Source: JAXGZG01 sp050952065 (lineage in GTDB: Bacteria; Bacillota; Sulfobacillia; Fermentithermobacillales; Fermentithermobacillaceae). From it: a stretch of DNA of 64,000 nt. Location: NCBI GenBank assembly GCA_050952065.1, contig JBMNKF010000002.1, positions 1 to 64,000 on the forward strand, given 5' to 3'. Both the position numbers and the translations under genes were made by a program. Position 1 is the stretch's first letter, and the number at the start of each line of letters is the position of its first letter. Positions 8,421 to 17,303 of this stretch are shown piece after piece. Under the pieces are notes generated by a model that was not told where the DNA came from, did no database searches, and saw only the letters and a program-made list of their open reading frames with translations.

Positions 8421-8753
8421 TCATTCCTCTCCCTTAAGCAAAATGTTGACACCGACAGCCCGTTCCACCCTTTTATGCAGGAGTTCCATTCCGAGCCCTT
8501 GCGGACGGGCCGCATCGGGCAGAATGGTGATCACCGGCTTGGGCATCTCGTACAAGGGCGTCAGTTCGGCCTTAAGTGAGCCCGCAATCTCTTCCGTGAC
8601 CAAGAGAATGGCGAAGTCGCCTTTTCGGACTTCATCCAACGCCTGCTGGGCTTCGGGAAGGCTGTCGGCGGCAAACACCACGGCCCCACTAGCCTTGAAA
8701 CCCAATACGGCATCCCTTTGGCCCAAAACGGCAACCTTAGACATAAGGCTCAC
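8421..8753 (-). CDS. atpF: V/A-type ATPase subunit F
   Basis: Subunit F is a small Rossmann-like protein bound to the D shaft, with a regulatory role in this enzyme class. The 110-residue product has the expected pattern KVAVLGQRDAVLGFKASG at its start and FAILLVTEEIA in the middle. The GTG start at 8753 has GGAGAGG upstream; an ATG at 8744 is an alternative. It overlaps the end of subunit C by 17 bases and is followed six bases later by subunit A. Confidence 0.9.
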   Translation of the reverse strand: MSLMSKVAVLGQRDAVLGFKASGAVVFAADSLPEAQQALDEVRKGDFAILLVTEEIAGSLKAELTPLYEMPKPVITILPDAARPQGLGMELLHKRVERAVGVNILLKGEE

Positions 8754-9783
8754 GCAACCTCTCCGATATTTGTTTAGAAGGAACCGAGGACTGCTTTCCT
8801 GAAAGGATAACTCTCAGGTTTCTCGCCTCGATCTCCCGTCCGTAAATATAACCAAACGCAGGTTCTGGGCCCATGGGAACAGTCTTCGCTTTCTTCACAA
8901 CTTCCATGAAAAAGTTGTCGCACTCTTTCTCCCATGCTGTCATGCTTGACCCGTCATCCAGAACCTCTCGGCCTCGCTCTGCAAGATCGCGCAGGGAGGT
9001 GCCATCGTATGCCCTCACAAGGCCATCAAGACTCTGCCCTGGATAGGCCTCCAAGAGAGCACCTTGGCATACAGAGCCGCCTTCGAGAAACACGCCGCCC
9101 ATAGTAGACCCAGGTATTCCCTGCCTTTTTCCCCGAAGAAACATCCGCAGATTGGTGACGTCGATTTCCAGGGAAACGAAGTAGTTCAGCGTCTCATACC
9201 CGAACTGCGAGAGCATCTCCTGGTACCAATGGAAATACGCCTGGTCTATGAAAGCATCCATCTTGAGAGCCTTCAGTGCATCGCTTGAATCTTTGTCTTT
9301 CGCAATCTCCACAGTTCCTCGATACACTTTGGCCAATGCCCCAACCAGTTCTGCTGTGTTCCCAGCGCCTACTTCAGCCTCAAGAGACCCATCCTCACAC
9401 AAAGCGCCCAATTCCGAGACCGTTAAGTTGCCTACCGGGGACAAAGCTTCCTCTTCCAAAGCCATGCCTAACCGATTGCTCTTGGCGTATACCTTTAGAT
9501 TGTGGAAATCGTGCCTAGCTCGAAAAGCCGCGATGATCCAGGGTTCGTGGGCCAAGGCCATCATGCTCTCGTATTGGGATTGGAGCGCTTCTTGCAGGGC
9601 ATGATCGAAAGCCTCCGCGGAAGACTTCGCCACAAAAGGCCCATAGGCAGAATCCCGTAGCGCTCCTACGGCAGCTTCCAGATTCCCAGAGGAGGCAATC
9701 TGGCCTAGATCGGACTTGGTCAGAAAGCCCTTCTCCAAAACCCTCAACTTCCCGACAGCGCTGGCCCAACCGTATTCGTCCAA
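8737..9783 (-). CDS. atpC: V/A-type ATPase subunit C (AC39/d-type)
   Basis: This funnel-shaped subunit sits on the proteolipid ring and receives the central shaft. The 348-residue product is mostly helical with repeated weakly similar three-helix units. It has conserved patterns such as NLKVYAKSNRLG, IDVTNLRMFLRGK and EARNLRVILSGK, typical of the vacuolar AC39 family. Length and operon place (between E and F) agree. The family is poorly conserved, so the call rests on these patterns and on context together. Confidence 0.9.
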   Translation of the reverse strand: MDEYGWASAVGKLRVLEKGFLTKSDLGQIASSGNLEAAVGALRDSAYGPFVAKSSAEAFDHALQEALQSQYESMMALAHEPWIIAAFRARHDFHNLKVYAKSNRLGMALEEEALSPVGNLTVSELGALCEDGSLEAEVGAGNTAELVGALAKVYRGTVEIAKDKDSSDALKALKMDAFIDQAYFHWYQEMLSQFGYETLNYFVSLEIDVTNLRMFLRGKRQGIPGSTMGGVFLEGGSVCQGALLEAYPGQSLDGLVRAYDGTSLRDLAERGREVLDDGSSMTAWEKECDNFFMEVVKKAKTVPMGPEPAFGYIYGREIEARNLRVILSGKQSSVPSKQISERLREPYV

Positions 9784-9795
9784 TCTCGACCCACC

Positions 9796-10407
9796 TTAAA
9801 GAGGTCGCCCTTGCTCCTGGAAAAGGATACGAGCAGCCTCGATCTCAAGTTCGTCCGAAAGTCTCTGTAGAACAGCGGGAAAAGTCACGTTAAGACTGAT
9901 TCCGCCGTGTTTCAAGATGAAGCCCCCGCCGCTAAGACCATTGTCATATCGAAACCGTATTGAATCAGATTTGCCCTGTGCTTTGAGCCCGGCTTTCACC
10001 AAATCGGGAAAATCGGGACCAAGCTTCTCTTCATCGCCGGAGCCTAGGATGACTTCTTCCGCTCCTTCGCTGGAACGGACGATAGCACCGGCGAGCAGTG
10101 TCCTGTATTCGTCCTTGGGCATAGCCACCAAACGTGCCAAAGCCCTGTCAAAGGTCTCTTTGACCAAGTTCTGCTTTTCCTGCAAAACAGCCTGCCGGCG
10201 CTCGGTTTCCGCCCTAGCCATCGCTATGTCCATCTGTCTTCCGGTGACCGTCTTGGCGTCTTCCAACAGCTTGGCGGCAGTCGCTTGGGCCTTTTCGGTA
10301 GCGTCCCTAACCAGTCTCTGAGCCTTCTCACGAGCTTCTCCCAGAATAGCCGAAGCCTCCTGGGCTGACTGGTCGCCTATTTTCTTTAGAATCTCTTCTA
10401 AGGGCAT
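9796..10407 (-). CDS. atpE: V/A-type ATPase subunit E (peripheral stalk)
   Basis: Subunit E pairs with the G/H subunit in the peripheral stalk. The 203-residue product has an Ala/Glu/Lys/Arg-rich N-terminal coiled coil (about 10-105) and a compact C-terminal domain ending LQRLSDELEIEAARILF. The charge pattern and length fit. It sits between the proteolipid gene K and subunit C, with spacing of about a dozen bases on each side. Confidence 0.88.
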   Translation of the reverse strand: MPLEEILKKIGDQSAQEASAILGEAREKAQRLVRDATEKAQATAAKLLEDAKTVTGRQMDIAMARAETERRQAVLQEKQNLVKETFDRALARLVAMPKDEYRTLLAGAIVRSSEGAEEVILGSGDEEKLGPDFPDLVKAGLKAQGKSDSIRFRYDNGLSGGGFILKHGGISLNVTFPAVLQRLSDELEIEAARILFQEQGRPL

Positions 10408-10418
10408 ACTCTTGCCCC

Positions 10419-10979
10419 CTAAACACGAACAGAAAACATGATGAGAAGCACAGACGCCAGTAGTCCAAGAACCGCGTAGGTCTCAACCATGGCAGGCATA
10501 ATCAAAGCCTTACCTGACTCCTCAGGGTGTTTGGCGACTATATCCATGGCAGCTACCGATACTCTGGCCTGATAGAGACCTGAGACGAGACACGAGACTG
10601 CAGCAGGCAGGCAGGCAAAGAAAAACTGCCAACCTTGTTCGACGGACAGAGTCATTCCGCCGGAGAATGCACCCATTTTGAACATAGCAAGGAAGCCAAC
10701 TAGAAAGCCGTATATTCCTTGGGTACCCGGCAGAGCTTGTAGGAGCAGCAAACGACCGAACTGCTCAGGATCCTCACTGGTGATTCCGGAGGCCTTCTCA
10801 CCGGCGATTCCGACACCCACAGTTGACCCCATACCGGCCAAGAACACCGCTACGCCCGCCCCCATAAGAGCGATGGCGTTTCCACCCAAAACGGGACCAA
10901 AAACCGCACCAACCGCAGTGACTACCAACAACAACACAACACCTAATGCTACCATTGCACCTGCTGATCCACCGAACAC
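10419..10979 (-). CDS. atpK: V/A-type ATPase proteolipid subunit K (c ring), sodium-site residues present
   Basis: This 186-residue membrane protein is a two-hairpin (duplicated) proteolipid that forms the rotor ring. An extra hydrophobic segment (about 8-30) precedes the usual four helices and may be a signal peptide or extra helix. The first hairpin has LPGTQG (Leu83, Thr86, Gln87), the second has Gln137 in GLYQARV and Glu166 in VETYAVLG. These correspond to the Na+ ligands described in Enterococcus hirae NtpK (Leu61, Thr64, Gln65, Gln110, Glu139), so Na+ coupling is inferred. Only the second hairpin carries the ion-binding carboxylate. Confidence 0.93.
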   Translation of the reverse strand: MFGGSAGAMVALGVVLLLVVTAVGAVFGPVLGGNAIALMGAGVAVFLAGMGSTVGVGIAGEKASGITSEDPEQFGRLLLLQALPGTQGIYGFLVGFLAMFKMGAFSGGMTLSVEQGWQFFFACLPAAVSCLVSGLYQARVSVAAMDIVAKHPEESGKALIMPAMVETYAVLGLLASVLLIMFSVRV

Positions 10980-11030
10980 AGCCTACCCCTCCCAAAATCA
11001 GTGGTGAAACCTATTGATACTGCTCAAATT

Positions 11031-12998
11031 CTAGCTTAACCACACATTATCACTGACTCTCTTGAGCGGCCTAAACGGTTTGCCCCCTCCCTCGAAGAAC
11101 TTAGTGAAGAACTCCACAAATTGCAGACGCCCTGAGTGGATGAAGCTCCCGAGGACGTTAATTGCCAGGTTGAACACGTGTCCGCCTAATAGGATGATGG
11201 GCACAAACACCCAGCCTACAACGGGTATCATAGTCGCCACCAACTCGGCGACTTTGTTGACGACTACGCCTATGACCGCACTGGCTAGGCCGAGAGCAAG
11301 AAGCCTGGAATAAGACATGGTATCGGAGAAATACCCTACTACGCCGTATAAGCCGTATAGACCAGAAAACGGCTTAAGTAGGATATTCTTCTGACCCCGT
11401 GAGGCTGAATACATAACCATGAGAGCCCCAACCCCGGTGATGTAAAGAGGTATGGGAGAGCTAAAGAGACCCGCTTTCGTGGCTATCCAGCCGACAGCCC
11501 CTCCCAGAAAAAGCACCCACGAACCTTGGGAAATGACTCCCTCAAAAACCTGGTCTGAGCGAATCAGTCCCCACATATTCACAATGATACCGACCCAAAC
11601 CTGGAGGATGCCCAGAACGAAGGATATCACCAGGAGCGTGAGGGGGTCACCAATCGGATCAAGAATGGCCACGGACTGTGCGAATCTCTCTATAATGGTG
11701 CCTCCAAAGAACACGCTGGGCAAATCGGCTAACCAGCTACCCATCAGCGCCCCCATGAAGATGGTGGAAATACCCGAATACATGAGGAGGCGGACCAACT
11801 TTTGGCCGCCCTCGGTAAGCTTCTGGGTCTTAAGGAAGGCCCAACAGGCAAGAGCCAAAACTATCCCGTACACGGCGTCGCCCAGACAGATGCCAAAAAA
11901 CACCCAAAAGAAAGGCGCAAGCACTGGCGTGGGGTCGATTTCGGTGTACTTGGGGAAACCGAATATGTTGGTGATGGTTTCAAAGGGCCTTATTATGGGA
12001 TGATTCTCGAGATATACAGGCACATCATCGTCGGGACCCGGGTCTTCGTGGGTTATTGCAACCTCGCCCATGTCCGAGAACGCTTGTTGGAACCTGGGCA
12101 TATCCTTAGCTTTCACATAGCCGGTTATCACCAGCGTATAGACTGTCTTCCCTACCGTGCCAAGAACCTCAACGAGATTACGCTTGTCCTGATAGTAGTC
12201 CCAGAGAGCCAAGACGTTGAGCAAGTCCCCAGACATTTCCTTGTCTTCGTCTTCTATTTGTTCTCGCTCGGCGCATAGCGTCTCAAGCGCCTCATCCAGA
12301 CCTCGAATGGCGTCTTTGACTGTGTCCGTCCCAGAAGCCACAGTCGTTGCGTCCAGGTTTACCACGGTCCCGCCGGCCGAGGAGATCAATGAGCGCACCC
12401 ACTCATGTTCATCCTCAAGGTACAAAACCCATAAGCCAATCCTGCCCCGATCTTCCCACACGGTTTCGAAGTGGACAGGGCGTCCCTGGATGCCTTCTCG
12501 ATGCCCCTCCCACGAAGATGCCCCGACTATCGCCAACAAGTTTCCCGTGCTAGCCGTGGCCCCAAGCCTTCTTAGGGGCAAGTCCAAAGCCGCCCAAGGC
12601 AAGAGTTGTTCCCTCAAAGAAGCAATTCTGCCCTCTTCTTGGGTTATGGCCTTGAGCCTTTCCTCGTGTTCTTTTGCCTTGAGGTAGACAGAGTCTATGT
12701 CGTAGTTCTGGATAGTGTCCCGGAGTGTCTCCAACGAGACCTCGGGCTTCTTTCCGGTGAACATGTCCACAAAGCTCTTTCTGGGGGCATTGTATTTCAT
12801 GAAGTATGACGAGAGGTAGGCCAACCGTGCTATATTCTCTTGCACGTCAGGCGGCACCTGTTGAGGCTCCACCGAACCCAACGCCTCTTGGGTCTCGGTT
12901 ACTTCCATCATCTCGAGATCCCTTATCTTCTCAAGAATCTCTTCCTTATAGTCTTGGGAGGCAAATATGGTCACTTTCTTCATCCTGGCAACAGCCAT
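11031..12998 (-). CDS. atpI: V/A-type ATPase subunit I (membrane stator a-type)
   Basis: Subunit I forms the ion half-channels next to the ring and anchors the peripheral stalks. At 655 residues it has the usual two-part form: a soluble N-terminal half with coiled coils and, from about residue 350, seven to eight membrane helices. The signature TPVLAPFFWVFFGICLGDAV opens the membrane part, and GGHVFNLAINVLGSFIHSGR lies near the end. The start MAVARMKKVTIFA is usual for the family. It is second in the operon after the small stalk subunit. Confidence 0.95.
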   Translation of the reverse strand: MAVARMKKVTIFASQDYKEEILEKIRDLEMMEVTETQEALGSVEPQQVPPDVQENIARLAYLSSYFMKYNAPRKSFVDMFTGKKPEVSLETLRDTIQNYDIDSVYLKAKEHEERLKAITQEEGRIASLREQLLPWAALDLPLRRLGATASTGNLLAIVGASSWEGHREGIQGRPVHFETVWEDRGRIGLWVLYLEDEHEWVRSLISSAGGTVVNLDATTVASGTDTVKDAIRGLDEALETLCAEREQIEDEDKEMSGDLLNVLALWDYYQDKRNLVEVLGTVGKTVYTLVITGYVKAKDMPRFQQAFSDMGEVAITHEDPGPDDDVPVYLENHPIIRPFETITNIFGFPKYTEIDPTPVLAPFFWVFFGICLGDAVYGIVLALACWAFLKTQKLTEGGQKLVRLLMYSGISTIFMGALMGSWLADLPSVFFGGTIIERFAQSVAILDPIGDPLTLLVISFVLGILQVWVGIIVNMWGLIRSDQVFEGVISQGSWVLFLGGAVGWIATKAGLFSSPIPLYITGVGALMVMYSASRGQKNILLKPFSGLYGLYGVVGYFSDTMSYSRLLALGLASAVIGVVVNKVAELVATMIPVVGWVFVPIILLGGHVFNLAINVLGSFIHSGRLQFVEFFTKFFEGGGKPFRPLKRVSDNVWLS

Positions 12999-13017
12999 GA
13001 TAGAGTCTTTCCTCCCT

Positions 13018-13359
13018 TCACATGGCTTCCTTTACTCGTTTCACAATCATATCGACTGTCTTATCCAGCAAAGGTCGCGACACCGCCCGCATATGCTCTA
13101 TCTCCGCCTGTGCTCTTGCTCTGACTTCAGCCACATAGGCCTCTAGTTCCTTTTGGGCCTCAGCCGAATAAGTTTGGGCTTCCAAACGGGCTTTTTCTTC
13201 GCAATCGCGCAAGATAGCCTCTGCTTCTCGCTGGGCAGCCAGAAGTATCTCGTTGGCTTCGGCTTTTGCAGCCTCTATGGTCAAAGCCGCTTTCTCTTCT
13301 GCTTCCAAAATGGAGTCAAGTTCTTGTTTGGCCAAAACATCACCGCGTTCTCCGGACAC
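13018..13359 (-). CDS. atpH: V/A-type ATPase stalk subunit G/H
   Basis: The product is a small, almost entirely helical protein rich in Ala, Glu and Arg, as expected of the peripheral-stalk partner of subunit E. The frame is open further upstream to 13470, but that part would overlap the end of wecB and shows no coiled-coil character. GTG at 13359, or a TTG shortly after it, is the probable start, giving about 110 residues. It opens the ATPase operon, and the order H-I-K-E-C-F-A-B-D is that of the Thermus-type operon. Confidence 0.8.
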   Translation of the reverse strand: MSGERGDVLAKQELDSILEAEEKAALTIEAAKAEANEILLAAQREAEAILRDCEEKARLEAQTYSAEAQKELEAYVAEVRARAQAEIEHMRAVSRPLLDKTVDMIVKRVKEAM

Positions 13360-13444
13360 GTCCTCTAGACAAGTCCAGATAACGCGGCTTCCCTCCCTCT
13401 CAGGCAAGATTGCATCACTCAAAACTAACAATTCATACCCGGTT

Positions 13445-14620
13445 CTACGGTTTCGACATTGTCCCTGCAAACTCCTTCAACTGCTTGGACGACAAACCTG
13501 CCTTAAACAGGATGACATCTACGATCCGCTCTGAAGCGCGTCCGTCCCCGAAAGGATTCGTTGCCGCACTCATAGTTGTGTATCTTTTGTCATTGTCCAA
13601 CAAATCTTCGATCGTGTCCACAAGTAACGCTTCATCAGTTCCTACCAGAACCACCGTGCCGGCCTCCAATGCCTCGGGCCTCTCAGTTTTCTCCCGGCAC
13701 ACGATCACCGGGACTCCCAGGGACGGGGCCTCTTCCTGTACTCCACCTGAGTCACTGACAAGAAGGTATGAGCGACCCATTAGGTTGACGAAATCAGGAT
13801 AATCCAAGGGGTCGAACAGGATAGTACGGGGCTTGCCTTGGAGATGCCGCAGTATTGGCTCTCTTGCTTCGGGGTTCCGGTGAACCGAAACCAAGAGCTG
13901 CACATCGGGGCGGCGCCTTACTATGGATACGAGCGCTTTGGCGACATTGTCCAGTCCTCCGCCAAAGTTTTCTCGTCGGTGCACCTCTACTAGGATGTTT
14001 TTCTTGCTGTGGAGATTAACGTGCCGAAGCCGATCATCTCTAAATGTGTAGTCTTTCTTGAACGTCATCAAAAGGGCGTCAACAGCGGTGTTGCCTGTCA
14101 CGAATATGCCGTCTTCCGGTACATTTTCTCTGAGAAGATTTTCCTTGGCTCTCTGGGTCGGCGCCAGGTGAATGTCGCTTATGGCATCAGCGATCTTGCG
14201 CATGATCTCCTCTGGGAAAGGAGCATACTTGTCGCCGGTCCGGAGACCGGCTTCCACGTGTCCAACAGGTATTCGCAGATAGTAGGCAGCCAAAGCAGCC
14301 GAACCCGCGGTGGTAGTGTCGCCATGAACCAACACAAGATCGGGCTTCTCAGAAGACAAGATAGGGGTCATACCGGAAAGCACCCTCTGTGTGGTCTCAG
14401 CCAGAGTCTGGCGAGGCTTCATAACATCCAGGTCATAGTGACTTTGTATACCGAAGTCCCGCATGACTTGATCCAACATCTCTCTGTGTTGAGCGGTAAC
14501 GACGACTCTGGATTCTATCTGGGGAGTGTTCTCGAGGGCTTTAACCAGGGGGGCCATTTTTGTGGCCTCAGGACGAGTACCGAACACGGACATTACCTTT
14601 AACCGATGGTCTAAAGGCAA
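13445..14620 (-). CDS. wecB: UDP-N-acetylglucosamine 2-epimerase (non-hydrolysing)
   Basis: The enzyme interconverts UDP-GlcNAc and UDP-ManNAc for cell-wall polymers. The 391-residue protein begins with VMSVFGTRPEATKMAPLVKA and contains VHGDTTTAGSAALAAYY and SYLLVSDSGGVQEEAP, all family signatures. It starts with TTG at 14620 behind GAGGTG. It lies just upstream of the ATPase operon, as mnaA does in B. subtilis, and just downstream of a tagO-type transferase, so the two probably serve one envelope polysaccharide pathway. Confidence 0.95.
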   Translation of the reverse strand: MPLDHRLKVMSVFGTRPEATKMAPLVKALENTPQIESRVVVTAQHREMLDQVMRDFGIQSHYDLDVMKPRQTLAETTQRVLSGMTPILSSEKPDLVLVHGDTTTAGSAALAAYYLRIPVGHVEAGLRTGDKYAPFPEEIMRKIADAISDIHLAPTQRAKENLLRENVPEDGIFVTGNTAVDALLMTFKKDYTFRDDRLRHVNLHSKKNILVEVHRRENFGGGLDNVAKALVSIVRRRPDVQLLVSVHRNPEAREPILRHLQGKPRTILFDPLDYPDFVNLMGRSYLLVSDSGGVQEEAPSLGVPVIVCREKTERPEALEAGTVVLVGTDEALLVDTIEDLLDNDKRYTTMSAATNPFGDGRASERIVDVILFKAGLSSKQLKEFAGTMSKP

Positions 14621-14634
14621 GACTCACACCTCTT

Positions 14635-15687
14635 TCAGTTGCCCCGATGCACCTGCCTCTTGTGGTCTTTTCTCACTGTGATTGTGAGAAGCCCCGCCTT
14701 GTGGGCCATACCTAGTACCGCCAACACGGCCAATCCGGCAATCGGCCCTCCTCGTGAGACAGGAGCGAAAGCGGAAACCAAGCCCAAAACCCCAAAAGCC
14801 AAGCTTACCAGGTAAATCGCCACTACGGCTTGCCGCTGTCCCATACCAAGTTCCAACAGCCTGTGGTGCAGATGGTCTTGATCTGCCTTCGCAAAGAACT
14901 GCCCGGACAAGCGACGGCGGACGATGGCAAAGGCGGCGTCGAATATGGGCACCATAAGGGTCAGTATTGGCGCCAACACCGACATTACTACTGCCGATTT
15001 GACCAAACCCTGCACCGACAGAACCGCAAGAGCCAGACCTATATACATTGCCCCTGCGTCGCCCATAAAAATAGATGCAGGGTGAAAGTTGAAGGGAAGA
15101 AAACCTAGAAGGCTGCCTGCTAAGGCGGCAGCCATAGGACTTATGGCGAAACGTCCCGCTTTCACGGATGCAAAAGCCATTACCAACGCCGTAATGAGAC
15201 CAACGCCTGCCGCCAAGCCGTCCAGCCCGTCAGACAGGTTTATCAGGTTTTCGAAAGATACCACCCATAATATGGTTAGCGGAATAGCTATAGTTCCAAG
15301 AAGTCTGACCGTACCCGAGAAGGGATCAGTCACAAAGGAGATGCTGGCACCCAATGACACCACCACTACAGCGGACAGGACCTGACCCAGCAGTTTTTGC
15401 CAAGGTTTCAAAACCCAAAGGTCATCGATGAGTCCCACTACTAGGATCACAAACCCGCCCACAAGTACCGCCCGAAATCCTCCCCGATCGTAATAGGGGG
15501 ATACGAGCATCCCCAAAATGGAAGCTGCGTAGATAGCTAGGCCGCCCAAGTAAGGGACGGGGACTCTGTGGACACTCCTGGAAGTGGGATGGCACAGGGC
15601 GTTTACTCTCTTGGCAAACCAGCGCGTCCCAGGAGTGAGGACTAAGGATAGTGCCAAACCTACTAAGAATGCGTAGAGTGTCTCCAA
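14635..15687 (-). CDS. tagO: Undecaprenyl-phosphate GlcNAc-1-phosphate transferase (TagO/WecA family)
   Basis: The integral membrane enzyme moves GlcNAc-1-phosphate onto undecaprenyl phosphate to begin teichoic-acid or related polymer synthesis. The 350-residue protein has about ten membrane segments, with NLSDGLDGLAAG and FMGDAGAMYIG, the Asp-rich loops of the MraY/WecA superfamily, and DHLHHRLLELG near the end, which is typical of WecA/TagO rather than MraY. TTG at 15687 follows an AAGGGGCG site. It is 14 bases from wecB. Confidence 0.92.
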   Translation of the reverse strand: METLYAFLVGLALSLVLTPGTRWFAKRVNALCHPTSRSVHRVPVPYLGGLAIYAASILGMLVSPYYDRGGFRAVLVGGFVILVVGLIDDLWVLKPWQKLLGQVLSAVVVVSLGASISFVTDPFSGTVRLLGTIAIPLTILWVVSFENLINLSDGLDGLAAGVGLITALVMAFASVKAGRFAISPMAAALAGSLLGFLPFNFHPASIFMGDAGAMYIGLALAVLSVQGLVKSAVVMSVLAPILTLMVPIFDAAFAIVRRRLSGQFFAKADQDHLHHRLLELGMGQRQAVVAIYLVSLAFGVLGLVSAFAPVSRGGPIAGLAVLAVLGMAHKAGLLTITVRKDHKRQVHRGN

Positions 15688-15781
15688 TAGTCTTTCGCCC
15701 CTTTCCCAAAATCCTCCTCGTCCAGGGCCGTTACATGCGGATATTCTAACTGAGCATGTCCGAGAGAGTCAATCAGACCGT

Positions 15782-16240
15782 CTAGACCGCCCTGAACTGC
15801 TCTACCGTCACTCCGGCACTCTCCAGAAGGGCTCTGGACAATTCATCGGGATAAGCTTCTCTGTAAACCACCCTCCTGATCCCTGCGTTTATCAGCGTCT
15901 TGGCACACACGCTGCAAGGCTCAGTGGTGCAGTAGAGGGTCGAGCCCTCAACCGGAATACCGTGTCTCGCTGCTTGGACTATGGCGTTTTGTTCGGCGTG
16001 AAGGGCCCTGCAAACCTCCTGGCGTTGGCCAGACGGAATACCAAGTTCATCTTTCAAGCATCCTACATCGATGCAATGGGATAGACCCGTTGGGGCCCCG
16101 TTATAGCCCGTGGCCAAAATCCTCTTGTCCCGCACAATGACCGCTCCAATGTTGCGCCTAGTACAGGTCGATCGGGAGGCCACAACTTCTGCCACCTGCA
16201 TAAAATACTCGTCCCAACCGGGACGATTATGTCTTTCCAT
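15782..16240 (-). CDS. comEB: dCMP deaminase family protein (ComEB-like)
   Basis: This zinc-dependent deaminase family converts dCMP to dUMP for thymidylate synthesis; the competence role of B. subtilis ComEB is uncertain. The 152-residue product has His81 and Glu83 in HAEQNA and the zinc cysteines in PCSVC (109 and 112). Two more cysteines (Cys56, Cys61) and a His fall in the second zinc site usual for dCMP deaminases. ATG at 16240 follows GGGGGAG with good spacing. Neighbours are ywlG and tagO. Confidence 0.93.
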   Translation of the reverse strand: MERHNRPGWDEYFMQVAEVVASRSTCTRRNIGAVIVRDKRILATGYNGAPTGLSHCIDVGCLKDELGIPSGQRQEVCRALHAEQNAIVQAARHGIPVEGSTLYCTTEPCSVCAKTLINAGIRRVVYREAYPDELSRALLESAGVTVEQFRAV

Positions 16241-16270
16241 GTGTTAGACTCCCCCAAGCGGGTTTTGGTT

Positions 16271-16846
16271 TCAGTGTTTGTCCCGTTCTTCCACAACGTA
16301 AACGGCCCGTTTGCCTCCAATCAACTTGGGCCTTGTCCGGGCCAAAGTCAAGTGTGCCTCTCCCACGGATTTAATGGGAAGACGAACGGGTATGACTACT
16401 GGACGAAGATGCATGCCTATGAAAGTGTCACCTATATCGATACCCGCATGGCCTTGGATAGACTCAACTATAGTCGGCTCCGAAAAACGGTCGAATGCCG
16501 CGGCTGCGGTGGCACCCCCGGCATTGGGCACGGGGACCACAGTCACCTCCGTAAGGCCATAGGCCTGGCAGGTTTCCTGTGTCACCACAAGACACCTGTT
16601 AAGATGTTCGCAGCACTGGACCGCCAGGTTGACCCCGGTCCCTTCGAGAGCAAGAAAGACGCCGTCAAGAATGGCGTTTGCCACTTGGCCGCTCCCGGCA
16701 GACCCTATGCGGCTGCCCTGCACTTCACTTGTGGAACAGCCCAGAACCAGTATTTGACCTGGCTTCAGCCTCGCCACCTCCAGAAGCCCCTTGGCGGCAC
16801 TCACCACCTCTTGCCGAATCCGGACAAGATCAATGGTATTAGACAT
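16271..16846 (-). CDS. ywlG: TIGR01440/UPF0340 family protein (YwlG-like)
   Basis: The 191-residue product belongs to the YwlG family, whose biochemical function is not established. Conserved features are LVLGCSTSEVQGSRIG, the segment AVQCCEHLNRCLV and the C-terminal LTRTRPKLIGG-like block (here LARTRPKLIGG). It overlaps rpiB by eight bases, and ywlG follows rpiB in B. subtilis as well, which makes the family assignment firm. No function is offered. Confidence 0.9.
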   Translation of the reverse strand: MSNTIDLVRIRQEVVSAAKGLLEVARLKPGQILVLGCSTSEVQGSRIGSAGSGQVANAILDGVFLALEGTGVNLAVQCCEHLNRCLVVTQETCQAYGLTEVTVVPVPNAGGATAAAAFDRFSEPTIVESIQGHAGIDIGDTFIGMHLRPVVIPVRLPIKSVGEAHLTLARTRPKLIGGKRAVYVVEERDKH

Positions 16847-17303
16847 CCTTCATGCCTCCCGAGAATTCTGACTCTAGATCTAGGATTTTCTGGACCCTGC
16901 GTCCGTGCCTGCCACCTTGAAACTTTGCCCCGATAAACGCCCGTACAATGTCCATGGCGAGACCCGAGCCTACTACCCTGCTTCCCAGACAGAGGACGTT
17001 GGCATCGTTATGCTCCCTGCCCATTCTGGCTGAAAACGTATCGGAGCAAGCGACTGCTCTGATGCCAGGCACCTTGTTTGCGGCAATCGCCATGCCAAGA
17101 CCTGTCCCGCACACCAAGAGCCCAACTTCCGATTGCTTAGATACTACCGCTCGGCATACCTTCTTGGCAAAATCCGGGTAGTCTACTGATTCCGTGCCTC
17201 GGGCGCCCCAGTCACAGACTTCATGTCCGCCTGCAGCCAACTCGGTTCGGATTTCTTCCTTGAGTTCGAAACCGGCGTGATCGCTACCTATGGCAATCTT
17301 CAT
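16839..17303 (-). CDS. rpiB: Ribose-5-phosphate isomerase B
   Basis: RpiB interconverts ribose-5-phosphate and ribulose-5-phosphate in the pentose phosphate pathway. The 154-residue protein has the family opening MKIAIGSDHAGFELK, the catalytic Cys65 in VCGTGLG, and HNDANVLCLG. Its start overlaps the end of the Sua5-YwlE fusion by four bases and its end overlaps ywlG, so the three are probably translated as a coupled set. Confidence 0.96.
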   Translation of the reverse strand: MKIAIGSDHAGFELKEEIRTELAAGGHEVCDWGARGTESVDYPDFAKKVCRAVVSKQSEVGLLVCGTGLGMAIAANKVPGIRAVACSDTFSARMGREHNDANVLCLGSRVVGSGLAMDIVRAFIGAKFQGGRHGRRVQKILDLESEFSGGMKDV

